From an uncultured Lachnospiraceae bacterium (lineage in GTDB: Bacteria; Bacillota; Clostridia; Lachnospirales; Lachnospiraceae), in contig CAKRTC010000007.1 of assembly GCA_934402055.1 (NCBI GenBank), positions 1 to 64,000 on the forward strand: DNA of 64,000 nt, written 5' to 3'. The notes under the pieces are model-generated. The model was not told the DNA's origin. It ran no database searches and saw only the letters and a list, made by a program, of their open reading frames with translations. Numbering within the stretch: the stretch's first letter is position 1; each line of letters begins with the position of its first letter. Of this stretch, positions 50,127 to 57,719 are shown in pieces. Position numbers and translations under genes: made by a program.

Positions 50127-50324
50127 CTACCTCGCTTTCTCAATCCTTTGTTTTTTCTTACACTGTCCCATTACTCCGTTGCACATTTCGCACGTTCTCC
50201 AATGCTCGCAAGCGTCGCTTTTCGGGCATTTCTTCCCTGCAAATTTGCTGCCCCAGTTCCAGCACTCCGTACCGCCAGTCCTGCGGCAATGCCAGTAAAC
50301 GCATAATCTCTCTTTATGTGCCAC
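50127..50324 (-). CDS. small cysteine-rich protein
   Basis: 65 residues from a GTG at 50324, 8 nt after GAGG. Eight cysteines in CxxC-like spacing ('CEHWRTCEMCNGVMGQC') suggest a zinc-binding fold. It lies between ParA and the ParB-like gene, with its start 5 bp after the ParA stop codon begins. No family recognised. Confidence 0.6.
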   Translation of the reverse strand: MAHKERLCVYWHCRRTGGTECWNWGSKFAGKKCPKSDACEHWRTCEMCNGVMGQCKKKQRIEKAR

Positions 50325-50329
50325 GCTTG

Positions 50330-51118
50330 CTACCTCGCTTTCCCTGTATACGCTGTTACAAATTTCTTGTACCCCTGCGCCGCTCCGCAGCATGGGCTAT
50401 ACTCATAAATCGGCTTACGCATGAAAGTATTTTCTGCTACTTTCTTGGAATACCGAATAATACCCAAAATATTAAAATCTGTCTTTTGTTCCAGCCACTC
50501 TACGCCTGCTGCCTCGCCGTCTGTGTTCTGGTATGACGTAATCAGCACGCCTGCCAGCTTTAATGCTGGGTTAAATACCTTTGCGTCCTCTATCTGCTCT
50601 GTCACAATGTCCAGCCCCTCTAAAGCGTCCTCGTCCACCTTTACGGGTACTATTACCTCGTCCGTGATTGCCAGCGCATTTACAACATTAAGCCCAATAT
50701 CCGGCGGGTTATCAATGATGCAGTAATCATACTTGCCGTATATGGTGCAATCTCCGTAATACTGCATCTTTGCATATACCAGCGCTTTATATCTCTCTAT
50801 CTGGTTTTCGCTGTCCTCTTTGGTTAAATTCCATGTAGCCCCAAAAAGTGACATATTCGCCGTTACAATGTCGATACCCTCATACTCTGTATGCTGTATC
50901 AGCTCGTCTGCGTTTTCCCAGTCCCCAGCCAGTAGCCGTGTAACTGGTGCTACGTTCTCTGCATCATATCTGCTGTACGCCTTGCTTAAGTTTCCCTGCT
51001 TATCGTTGTCAATCAGCAGCACCTTATAACCTCGCCTGTAAAGCTCATACGCCATGTTTGCCGCTGTAAAGGTCTTGGCTACGCCACCCTTTAAATTCAA
51101 AATGCTTATTGTTTTCAT
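50330..51118 (-). CDS. ParA-family partition ATPase
   Basis: 262 residues. Deviant Walker A 'KGGVAKTFTAANMA' at 10-23, switch 'LLIDNDKQGNLS' at about 36-47 and Walker B 'CIIDNPPDIGLNV' near 130. This is the ParA/Soj/MinD family ATPase that segregates DNA or protein cargo. Two genes ahead of the ParB-like protein. Confidence 0.93.
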   Translation of the reverse strand: MKTISILNLKGGVAKTFTAANMAYELYRRGYKVLLIDNDKQGNLSKAYSRYDAENVAPVTRLLAGDWENADELIQHTEYEGIDIVTANMSLFGATWNLTKEDSENQIERYKALVYAKMQYYGDCTIYGKYDYCIIDNPPDIGLNVVNALAITDEVIVPVKVDEDALEGLDIVTEQIEDAKVFNPALKLAGVLITSYQNTDGEAAGVEWLEQKTDFNILGIIRYSKKVAENTFMRKPIYEYSPCCGAAQGYKKFVTAYTGKAR

Positions 51119-51146
51119 TCTTTGCCTCTCTTTCCTGCGTTCGCCT

Positions 51147-51557
51147 CTAACGCATGGTTACTGTTTCCTGTTCTTTTGTAAGCTCGTCTGAATGTAATAA
51201 ATACTGCTCTATCAGCTGCGCTGCTGGCTGCCAGCCGTAGCAGACGGCGGTATAATAGCCCTGCTGCCGCAGATACTCTAACCACTCTTTTTGTTTCTTG
51301 GTCGTCGTGTTCTCGCCTGCCTTAAGCTCTATGTAAAGCCCATGATACCCAGCCCTTGCAGCTGGTAGCATAATGTCTGGCACGCCAGCCTTTACGCCCT
51401 GCCTCTTAAGCACCGCTGCTGTTGCTTTATCACGTTTGCCGCCGTTTGGCACATGATACATATATTGCAGTTCCGGCATAAGCCCTGTTCTGTATGCAGC
51501 CCAGCTAAATAATGCCTCTTGATGCCCGCTTTCGTCGTCCAGTCTAAAGTTTCTCAT
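51147..51557 (-). CDS. VRR-NUC domain nuclease
   Basis: 136 residues. 'YHVPNGGKRDKATAAVLKRQGVKAGVPDIML' spans the VRR-NUC core with catalytic Asp in GVPD and the 'YIELKAG' Glu-x-Lys pair (about 75-95), a PD-(D/E)XK nuclease fold. Its single-domain form is common in phages and may resolve branched DNA. Confidence 0.92.
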   Translation of the reverse strand: MRNFRLDDESGHQEALFSWAAYRTGLMPELQYMYHVPNGGKRDKATAAVLKRQGVKAGVPDIMLPAARAGYHGLYIELKAGENTTTKKQKEWLEYLRQQGYYTAVCYGWQPAAQLIEQYLLHSDELTKEQETVTMR

Positions 51558-51789
51558 TTTCTCGCCTCGCTCTCTGCTTAAATTCTACATACTGGCAAAT
51601 TCTAAAAAGCAGCCCGTCCTTATGCGGCTTGCTGTTCTCTATCGCCAAAAGCGTTATTGTTTCCTCGCTTTGTAGTCCTGCATTTCCCAGTACGTCCCAG
51701 CGGCATATATCGTAGTATCTGCACCGTAGGCAGCAGCGCTTACAGTCCTTGCCTTTCTGGAATAACCAGTATTTAATTTTTTCTATCAT
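51544..51789 (-). CDS. small cysteine-rich protein, unknown
   Basis: About 81 residues from the ATG at 51789 (the frame opens further to 51882, but that part overlaps the membrane peptide gene). 'CKRCCLRCRYYDIC' suggests zinc binding. It overlaps the VRR-NUC gene by 14 bp. No family recognised. Confidence 0.55.
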   Translation of the reverse strand: MIEKIKYWLFQKGKDCKRCCLRCRYYDICRWDVLGNAGLQSEETITLLAIENSKPHKDGLLFRICQYVEFKQRARRENEKL

Positions 51790-51946
51790 GTTTTCTGCCC
51801 TTTCTGCTGCCGTTGTCTTTCCAGCTCTCCTGCTGCTCAAAAATAGCCGCTGCAATTCTAAACGCCAGATATGCTGCCACAATCAGTGCCAGCAGTCCGG
51901 CTATTATCAACACTGCTGCAATGGCAACGCCCTTGATTATCTGCAT
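51773..51946 (-). CDS. 57-residue membrane protein
   Basis: ATG at 51946, TAA at 51773. One long hydrophobic helix ('GVAIAAVLIIAGLLALIVAA') and a basic hydrophilic C-terminus. It follows the HUH replication gene. No family recognised. Confidence 0.5.
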   Translation of the reverse strand: MQIIKGVAIAAVLIIAGLLALIVAAYLAFRIAAAIFEQQESWKDNGSRKGRKHDRKN

Positions 51947-51947
51947 T

Positions 51948-52715
51948 TCAACCCCCCCTATCTGTTATTTTTACTAATGTGTATCTTAAATACCCGTAGC
52001 CGTAATACTCTGGACTGTGTACCCCCATGCTTACGCTGTTCTTGTCCACGTAATAGCCCTTTATTGCTTTTGGCTCTTTCTTGAAATACTCACGGTCTGA
52101 AATTATGTGGTACTCTGGTTCTGGTCTTACTAAATTCTTGCTGCAATTCCAGCGCTTGCCCTGTAATGCTCCGTCAGTACCCTTTTTGTGCGTTCCTGTG
52201 TACTTGATTAAATAACTTGCCAGCTCTGCATAGTTGCCGCTATCGTCCAGTGGGAATACCTTAACCCTGTTATGCCCCTCGTATGCCTTATACCAGCAGC
52301 GTTGTAAAATCTCTGTATCAATTTTATTTACTACAAGGTGGTGATGCCTCGCACCTTTCTTGCCTATCTCCATAACGTGTATGTATTTGAACTCTAACCC
52401 TGCTTTTCTGTACTCCTTTCTGCACTCCCTCAAAAATACGTCTATGTCCTGCCGCATCTGCTCCGGCGTTCTGTCCGGCTCTCCTTTCCTGCGGATATAG
52501 TCAAGCACTAAATGGTAGTCCCCATAGCCATAGTTTGCATTTATGAGTATCCTTAACTTTCTCTCTGCCTGTCTGGTGTTTACTTTCTCCTGCTCTTCTT
52601 TTGTTGGCTTTACTTTATCCCCTCTGCTGATACCTTTCTTTTTGTACCTGCTGGTAAAGTACCTCTCTATCTCTATCGTATTTCCCGCTTTTGTTACCCT
52701 CTCTACGTATGGCAT
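51948..52715 (-). CDS. rep: HUH-type rolling-circle replication protein
   Basis: 255 residues from the ATG at 52715 (AGAGGT 7 nt before it); the frame is open to 52754. The metal-binding motif is 'GARHHHLVVN', an HUH site, after 'YIHVMEIGKKG'. A candidate nucleophile Tyr lies in 'ELASYLIKYTG' downstream, in the usual motif 3 position. It nicks DNA to start rolling-circle replication. No replicative helicase, primase or polymerase gene is seen in the prophage, so this may be its main replication initiator. Confidence 0.85.
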   Translation of the reverse strand: MPYVERVTKAGNTIEIERYFTSRYKKKGISRGDKVKPTKEEQEKVNTRQAERKLRILINANYGYGDYHLVLDYIRRKGEPDRTPEQMRQDIDVFLRECRKEYRKAGLEFKYIHVMEIGKKGARHHHLVVNKIDTEILQRCWYKAYEGHNRVKVFPLDDSGNYAELASYLIKYTGTHKKGTDGALQGKRWNCSKNLVRPEPEYHIISDREYFKKEPKAIKGYYVDKNSVSMGVHSPEYYGYGYLRYTLVKITDRGG

Positions 52716-52754
52716 ATATCTACCTCTCTGTCGGTTCGTTAATACTTTTATCAA

Positions 52755-52886
52755 GTGTTAAAACGGGCTGCCTGCCCGTTAAATTTCTTGACTTTGCGCC
52801 ATACATAGCTTATAATTTTTATAGTATTTCAAAGCTGTATAGCTTAGCGCCTATGGTGTTTCCCCACCGTAGGCGCTTTTATTTTT
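52755..52886. promoter_or_regulatory. two hairpins upstream of the HUH Rep gene
   Basis: GCGCCTATGGTG/CACCGTAGGCGC (about 52838-52876 region, one mismatch) and ACGGGC-AGGCA-GCCCGT (52765-52782 region). The second is followed on the minus strand by TTTTAAC. Either terminators or a candidate nicking origin for the Rep protein. Confidence 0.45.
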
Positions 52887-53393
52887 TCATGTTTCCTGCC
52901 GCTCTCTTATGCGGCTTAAGGCATACTCATAAGCCCGTCTGTACGGCTCTCTGCAATCGTAGCCCGTGCAGCTGTATAATTTGCTGCCCTTGCAAAATTC
53001 GCAGCTATGCAGCTTTGCGTAATCACTCGCCGCCCTCTCCTGTCGCTTTTCCTCATATTCCAGATGCCGTTTAATCTGATTTGCATCTATAACCGCAATT
53101 CCCAGCATATTTGCTGTATGTATTTCTCTGTCCATTCCCTCTGTTATGCCGTATTTCACACCAGCAATAACAAAATCGCAGCCTTTCAGCAGCGCAAGCC
53201 CCGCAGCCATGCCCCTTGCCCGCTCTTCCGGCTTTTTATCGTCCATGCACTGCGTCATATATAAATGCGGCGTAATGGGTGCTAAGCCCGCCTCTAACGC
53301 CTGCCGTGTCAACTGCTGCGCATAATCTATGTTTCTATCCAGCTCTGCGCCGTCTTTCGCCCTGTATGGGCTGCATATATAAACCTTTCTCAT
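52887..53393 (-). CDS. DUF4406/SLOG-like nucleotide-processing protein
   Basis: 168 residues. 'VYICSPYRAKDGAELDRNIDYAQ' and 'CDFVIAGVKYGITEGMDREI' are typical of the nucleoside 2-deoxyribosyltransferase-like/SLOG fold. The C-terminus adds a cysteine cluster ('CEFCKGSKLYSCTGYDC'). It may process a nucleoside or sense a nucleotide. Overlaps its upstream neighbour by 4 bp. Confidence 0.75.
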   Translation of the reverse strand: MRKVYICSPYRAKDGAELDRNIDYAQQLTRQALEAGLAPITPHLYMTQCMDDKKPEERARGMAAGLALLKGCDFVIAGVKYGITEGMDREIHTANMLGIAVIDANQIKRHLEYEEKRQERAASDYAKLHSCEFCKGSKLYSCTGYDCREPYRRAYEYALSRIRERQET

Positions 53394-53710
53394 GCCTTTT
53401 TACCCGCTTTCTGTTGTGCCTCTGCCCGTGCCTGTTCATTTCCTGCCAGATATGCTGCTAAGCACATCAGCTCGTCTGCTCCCTTTTGGTCTATAAAATT
53501 ACAATCAATGCAGCATTTACAGTACCCCGTAATCTGTAAATATCTGTCGTATACTTCCTGTGGTGTCTGGCACTGCTTTAAGCTGTCCACCATGCCTGTA
53601 AGCTGCTGTATTGCCTTTATGCCTGCCTCGCCGCCCTTTCCGTGTATCCCTACTGTAATCTGCCGCATTTTTGTTGCGCCGTCTGCTCCTAAAATTGTTT
53701 TACTCTTCAT
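53390..53710 (-). CDS. phage protein of unknown function with Cys cluster
   Basis: 106 residues. 'GYCKCCIDC' near residue 62-70 suggests metal binding. The remainder is helical. It overlaps both neighbours (4 and 11 bp), so it belongs to the early operon. No family recognised. Confidence 0.6.
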   Translation of the reverse strand: MKSKTILGADGATKMRQITVGIHGKGGEAGIKAIQQLTGMVDSLKQCQTPQEVYDRYLQITGYCKCCIDCNFIDQKGADELMCLAAYLAGNEQARAEAQQKAGKKA

Positions 53711-53954
53711 TCTGTGCCTCGCTTTCTTCCTTAAACCCAGCCAACAGCATAGTCATTGCATCTATCGCTGTATTAAAATGTTTTCCCAGCTCTGCTGCGT
53801 CAATAAGCCCCTGCTTTGTGTTTCTTCCGTTCCCTTTCATTACTTGCGTTTGCAAAATAGGTTTTAACTGGCTAAGCCCAGCTATGCTGTTCTCTAACTC
53901 TTCCTCACTCACGCAGATTTTTACATAGCCCTTGCCGATATGTTCAACACTCAT
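53700..53954 (-). CDS. small acidic helical protein, unknown
   Basis: 84 residues, mainly amphipathic helix ('DAAELGKHFNTAIDAMTMLLAG'). Starts 11 bp inside the end of the OB-fold gene. No family recognised. Confidence 0.55.
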   Translation of the reverse strand: MSVEHIGKGYVKICVSEEELENSIAGLSQLKPILQTQVMKGNGRNTKQGLIDAAELGKHFNTAIDAMTMLLAGFKEESEAQNEE

Positions 53955-54672
53955 TTTCTGCCTCTTCCTTTCTTCTAATCAGCCGTACCGATACCTCATA
54001 AGCTGTGCGCTGTTCTCTTTCTCCTGTGGCTGTATCAAGCACCTTTTCATACTGGCGGCTCTGATACCGTCCCAGCAGTTCTACAGTGTCGCCCTGCTGC
54101 CACTGCGTCGCCTCGTCTGCCTGTTCCTGCCAGCAGATGCACGGTAAAAAGCAGCTGCCGCCTGTAAGCTCATTTCTTACCTTTACCGTAATATCAGTAA
54201 TGCGCTTGCCTCTCGGTGTTTCTCTGTATGTTGGCTTATTCGCTATAACGCCTCTTACTGCTGCCTCGTCCTGCTCTACTGCCTTTTCCGATACCGCCAC
54301 AAAATCTGCCAGAATATATACCAGCAGTCTACCGCTTTGGAAGTCCTTAAGCGTCTGCACCTTACCTGTCAGTAAAAGCCTGCTGCCCTCTACAAATTCC
54401 TGCATAACGTCAAATTCTATGCCGTTGCAAGCCCTGTATGGTACGTCCTCTGCAAATACTACCGTTACCTCGTCCGGCACGCCGCTTGGTCTTACCGTTT
54501 CCAGCTTTGCCATATAACCACAAAACGGCAGCCCGCATAGCTGCTTAATTTCCTTAATCTGTGTAAGCGTTCCTACCAGTCCCGCTGCATTTCCCTTGAT
54601 ACCGCCACCTGTAAGCTCGTCCATGATTGCAGTATCTAAATCCCGTAAAAAATCTGGCTTTTTCTTTGTCAT
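53944..54672 (-). CDS. two-domain OB-fold (SSB/PriB-like) protein
   Basis: 242 residues in two related halves: about 30-130 ('AAGLVGTLTQIKEIKQLCGLPFCGYMAKLE' region) and about 140-235 ('VRGVIANKPTYRETPRGKRITDITVKV'). Both have the SSB-type OB pattern. It would bind single-stranded DNA during replication, in addition to the single-domain SSB. Function by fold only. Confidence 0.78.
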   Translation of the reverse strand: MTKKKPDFLRDLDTAIMDELTGGGIKGNAAGLVGTLTQIKEIKQLCGLPFCGYMAKLETVRPSGVPDEVTVVFAEDVPYRACNGIEFDVMQEFVEGSRLLLTGKVQTLKDFQSGRLLVYILADFVAVSEKAVEQDEAAVRGVIANKPTYRETPRGKRITDITVKVRNELTGGSCFLPCICWQEQADEATQWQQGDTVELLGRYQSRQYEKVLDTATGEREQRTAYEVSVRLIRRKEEAENEC

Positions 54673-54692
54673 ACTTCCTGCCCTTTCCTTTC

Positions 54693-54992
54693 TTATATGT
54701 AAATGGTGTAGTAAAGCGACATCTGCAAATCACTAAACTTATACTGTGCTGTCTGGTCTGGCTCTAATGGTTTCATAAGCCCCAGCTCTTTCCAGCGTCT
54801 GTGCGTTATCTCCGGCACTGCTCTAAACTTCTTTACCTCATGCCCGCTGTATTTTCGGTATTCCTCGCTTATCTCATGGTCTGCAAACGGTTTGAACGCT
54901 GCCAGATACCCTACGTAAACCTCTGCTTTTCCCTCGATAATGCGCAGGCGGTCTGAACTCTCCAGCGTGCCTATAAATTCCTTTACTGTCAC
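54693..54992 (-). CDS. early phage protein, unknown
   Basis: 99 residues, no motif recognised. The start is hydrophilic ('TVKEFIGTLESSDRLRIIEG') and the rest alpha/beta. It is in the early operon between two other unknowns. Confidence 0.6.
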   Translation of the reverse strand: MTVKEFIGTLESSDRLRIIEGKAEVYVGYLAAFKPFADHEISEEYRKYSGHEVKKFRAVPEITHRRWKELGLMKPLEPDQTAQYKFSDLQMSLYYTIYI

Positions 54993-55004
54993 TGTCTGCC
55001 TCTC

Positions 55005-55346
55005 CTACTTCTCTGGCATTTCGTACAGCCTCGGTATTACTGCTGCAAACGGCTGTACGTCCATGCCGCCCCTTATTACGGCTGCACCGCCAGCCGTAAA
55101 CAGATAGCTTACGCACGCTTTCTGTATCTCGTCCAACACCTCTAAGCAGCGCTCTTTTGTGGCATACTCTCCAATTTCCTCTAAACACCCGTCACTTATG
55201 CAAATTACGTGGCGCTTTTTGTCTGCCTCTGCGCCGCCTCTCTTTTTCTTTATGTCCTCATACTCTCCATACTCTACGCAGGCGTAATTACCGCCCAGTC
55301 TATACAGCTTTTCTTTATTCTGGCTGCGTATATATACCTCGCTCAT
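55005..55346 (-). CDS. early phage protein, unknown
   Basis: 113 residues with 'EVYIRSQNKEKLYRLG' at the N-terminus and 'CLEVLDEIQKACVSY' as a helix in the second half. No family is recognised. Similar small proteins with a 'I.SQ....L' start occur widely in Firmicute phages. Confidence 0.6.
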   Translation of the reverse strand: MSEVYIRSQNKEKLYRLGGNYACVEYGEYEDIKKKRGGAEADKKRHVICISDGCLEEIGEYATKERCLEVLDEIQKACVSYLFTAGGAAVIRGGMDVQPFAAVIPRLYEMPEK

Positions 55347-55351
55347 TGCCT

Positions 55352-55594
55352 TTATCTCCTTGCCTCTAAGTTTTCCATTTCAGAAATGCAGTTTGACGGT
55401 ATCAGCTCATAAGCTGCCGCCTCTATTTCTGTAAGCGCCTCTTTGTACTCAATGTATCCCCACGCCTGCCGTGCTATCTCTGGTACGTTCTGCCGTTCCT
55501 CAAAATTTTCTATATGTAAAATCTCGTTTCCCTGCGGCTTTGGAAATGTTCCCAGTGATAACGGGCGTAAAGGGCTGTAATATCTGTGGTTCAT
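55352..55594 (-). CDS. early phage protein, unknown
   Basis: 80 residues, no recognised domain. Its start overlaps the end of the membrane protein gene upstream by 4 bp. Confidence 0.5.
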   Translation of the reverse strand: MNHRYYSPLRPLSLGTFPKPQGNEILHIENFEERQNVPEIARQAWGYIEYKEALTEIEAAAYELIPSNCISEMENLEARR

Positions 55595-55950
55595 TCTCTC
55601 GCCCCGCTTTCCTCTTTATGTTCTTGGTAGCCCTCTAAGTATCCTATTGCCTCTACGTCAATGTCCTTGCCGTCCTTACCGTCGTTGTTTATCCGAATTT
55701 TTCCGTAGTAGGCATAAATACAGCAGCCGTCATAGTCGTATACTCTTATGCTGCCCTCTGCGGCTGCCTCTGGTGTTTCAATAACCAGCGGCTCTGCCTG
55801 CTGCATCTGCGCTGCTACCTGTTCGTCTGTTACTGGCTCGCTGTTCTTTCCTCTACACCATATAGCCAGCATAAACAAGATAATTGCCAGCACGCCTGCT
55901 GCTATAATGGCTACGCACTGTATCAGTTTCTTAACTGTCTGTCGTTTCAT
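55591..55950 (-). CDS. single-pass membrane protein, unknown
   Basis: 119 residues from the ATG at 55950. The frame is open to 56082 but overlaps the coiled-coil gene upstream. A membrane helix spans about 10-30 ('CVAIIAAGVLAIILFMLAIW'). The outer part carries 'YDYDGCCIYAYYGKIRIN'. No family recognised. Confidence 0.55.
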   Translation of the reverse strand: MKRQTVKKLIQCVAIIAAGVLAIILFMLAIWCRGKNSEPVTDEQVAAQMQQAEPLVIETPEAAAEGSIRVYDYDGCCIYAYYGKIRINNDGKDGKDIDVEAIGYLEGYQEHKEESGARE

Positions 55951-56209
55951 TATCCTTTTTACCTTTCTGCTTTTCCTGCTCTTCCTCTGCGCACCGTATA
56001 AACGCCTCAATGTTGGCAATTTTCTTGTTATGTGTGTTAATAGCTTTTTTGGCTTTTTCATACAGCCAATACCATTGCGCAATTTCCTTATTTTCTTTCT
56101 CTTTCTGTAAATCCCTTTTTGCTTTTTCTATTGCATCTTTCAGATTTCCAGAGTATGTAAAATGCCGCATATTTTTTGTTTCTCTGATTTTATAGCTTGC
56201 TTTTCCCAA
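55931..56209 (-). CDS. charged coiled-coil protein, unknown
   Basis: 92 residues, nearly all helix, rich in Lys and Glu ('KDAIEKAKRDLQKEKENKE'). Overlaps the next gene by 20 bp. No family recognised. Confidence 0.55.
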   Translation of the reverse strand: MGKASYKIRETKNMRHFTYSGNLKDAIEKAKRDLQKEKENKEIAQWYWLYEKAKKAINTHNKKIANIEAFIRCAEEEQEKQKGKKDNETTDS

Positions 56210-56659
56210 TTACTCGCCCCCTTTTTCTACCTCAAAACGTAATTTCATTTGTGCCGGGTACAAATCTACCTTTGGTGCGCTGCGCCCGTTCCAGCGTTTC
56301 CCGCCGCACTCTCCTACACATTTCCAGCCAGCCGCTTTAAGACTGCTGCCTGTTTCAGATACTAAAATATAAGTAATCAGTTTTTTGTATCCTAAATTTC
56401 TTGCCGCTCTCCATGCTGCCGAATACAAAAAACTGCACGCATTTCTTGTACCGTCTGTGCAAAGTCTATTTACTTCCAGCGTTAGCCCGTTATCCAAATA
56501 TCTGCTTACTGGTCTACCCACAATAGCCACGCCTACTATTTTCTCTCCGTCGCTTGCCGCAATGCTGAATTTATGCCCCACTACTGGCTTATGGTGTCTA
56601 TGGTATCTCTCAACAAAAGCATTAGCCTCTTTTAACGTAATTGGTACTAATTCAAGCAT
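56210..56659 (-). CDS. GNAT-like XF1762 family phage protein
   Basis: 149 residues. 'ANAFVERYHRHHKPVVGHKFSIA', 'GVAIVGRPVSRYLD' and 'LEVNRLCTDGTRNACSFLYSAA' are typical of the XF1762 family, an acetyltransferase-like fold found in phages. The substrate is unknown. Confidence 0.85.
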   Translation of the reverse strand: MLELVPITLKEANAFVERYHRHHKPVVGHKFSIAASDGEKIVGVAIVGRPVSRYLDNGLTLEVNRLCTDGTRNACSFLYSAAWRAARNLGYKKLITYILVSETGSSLKAAGWKCVGECGGKRWNGRSAPKVDLYPAQMKLRFEVEKGGE

Positions 56660-57103
56660 TTACTGCCGCCTCTCTTCCGTAGCAAAATAGTAGTTATCTA
56701 CTATCAGCATTTTTTTACTGAAAAGACACATAAGCCCCAGCGGTACGGTAATAACCGCTATTGTTATGTCGCCCTCTGTCGCCCATACTGCCAGCACGGT
56801 AACTGCCAGCATTGCAAGCCCGTAGGCTTTCTGCTTAATGAAATACCAGCGGCGGGCTTTCTTTGCCTGCTCCCGCTGCCGCCTCTGCTCTTTTTTCTTA
56901 CGCATATCTGCTATGGCATCTGCATAGCCTCTCTGGTATGCGTCCTCTACTATCAATGCCTCTGCTGCCATTCTCTGCCTCTCTTCCTTTCGGCGGCGCT
57001 CTCTGTCTTTCCATGTGTGCCGCTCTCCTGTTCTGGCGTTTGGTTTTACCGTGCGGGCTGCTTTTCGCATTAAAAAGCAACTGAAAACCTGTTGACTGTC
57101 CAC
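56660..57103 (-). CDS. basic membrane protein, unknown
   Basis: 147 residues from a GTG. Very basic first half ('KDRERRRKEERQRMAAEAL'), then a hydrophobic C-terminal hairpin (about 100-135, 'MLAVTVLAVWA', 'IAVITVPLGLMCLF'). No family recognised. The start is uncertain. Confidence 0.5.
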   Translation of the reverse strand: MDSQQVFSCFLMRKAARTVKPNARTGERHTWKDRERRRKEERQRMAAEALIVEDAYQRGYADAIADMRKKKEQRRQREQAKKARRWYFIKQKAYGLAMLAVTVLAVWATEGDITIAVITVPLGLMCLFSKKMLIVDNYYFATEERRQ

Positions 57104-57206
57104 ATACTTTCTGGCTGGTATGACCGCCGCTATTTTTCCACGGTATACAGATTGCAGCTATTAGCCTGCTGCCCTCTGCCGCAGGCTCGCCATGCCTGCT
57201 ACGCAA

Positions 57207-57281
57207 TGTGCCGTGTGGGACTTGAACCCACGACTTGCCGCTTATGAGGCGGCTGCTCTAACCAACTGAAACTAACGGCAC
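57207..57281 (-). tRNA. phage tRNA with CAT anticodon (Met or Ile2)
   Basis: On the minus strand the acceptor GTGCCGT pairs with ACGGCAC, the D-arm has TCAGTTGGTTAGAGCA, the anticodon arm GCCGC-CTCATAA-GCGGC gives CAT, and the T-arm GTGGG-TTCAAGT-CCCAC is perfect. Discriminator A, no CCA encoded. Elongator Met or lysidine-modified Ile2 cannot be told apart by eye. It sits in the early region and not at an attachment site. Confidence 0.92.
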
Positions 57282-57300
57282 TCGTGGCGGCTGCTGCCGC

Positions 57301-57690
57301 CTACTCATTAAACAAAAAGCCTTTTTCTATTAAAAACCTTATCCAATCGCAGCCCGTTACGTCGTCCTGCTCAATGAATTTGTAAAAACCCTCTGCGTCC
57401 TCTATTCCGTATTTCTTTAAAATGTTTCTTGCGTTGTTTGCTGCTGGCGTGGTAAAAACATTCTCTGCGTAAAATGTAGCCTCTATAGTTCCGTAGTTGT
57501 TCTTTCCTGCTGGTGTTCTCATTTCTACTACAACTACATTCCTTTTGCTTTTTCTCCCTACTCCCTTTCTTATTACTACCGCCTCACTGAATAACCAGCC
57601 ATTCCAGCCGCTACGCATAGGTGCAAACTGTGTACGTGGCACTTTTACTAAGTCGCCCGCCTGCAATTTGTTAAAATCTACTTTTTTCAT
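57301..57690 (-). CDS. early phage protein, unknown
   Basis: 129 residues. 'FNKLQAGDLVKVPRTQFAP' looks like a small beta domain. 'NARNILKKYGIEDAEGFYKFI' is helical. No family recognised. Second gene of the early operon. Confidence 0.6.
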   Translation of the reverse strand: MKKVDFNKLQAGDLVKVPRTQFAPMRSGWNGWLFSEAVVIRKGVGRKSKRNVVVVEMRTPAGKNNYGTIEATFYAENVFTTPAANNARNILKKYGIEDAEGFYKFIEQDDVTGCDWIRFLIEKGFLFNE

Positions 57691-57719
57691 GCTCCTTACC
57701 TCTCTTTTGTTTTTCTGGT

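Noticed and set aside
50127..50393. 88-residue start for the cysteine-rich protein
   Set aside because: The upstream 23 codons overlap the ParA gene and lack a Shine-Dalgarno; the GTG at 50324 has GAGG at good spacing.
51950..51960. C7 run at the end of the rep gene as a phase-variation site
   Set aside because: It lies in the last three codons, so slippage would alter only the tail of the protein.
57207..57281. The phage tRNA as attachment site
   Set aside because: It lies about 0.8 kb inside the prophage, and no tRNA fragment is found at the left end; the flanking 17-bp repeats are elsewhere.
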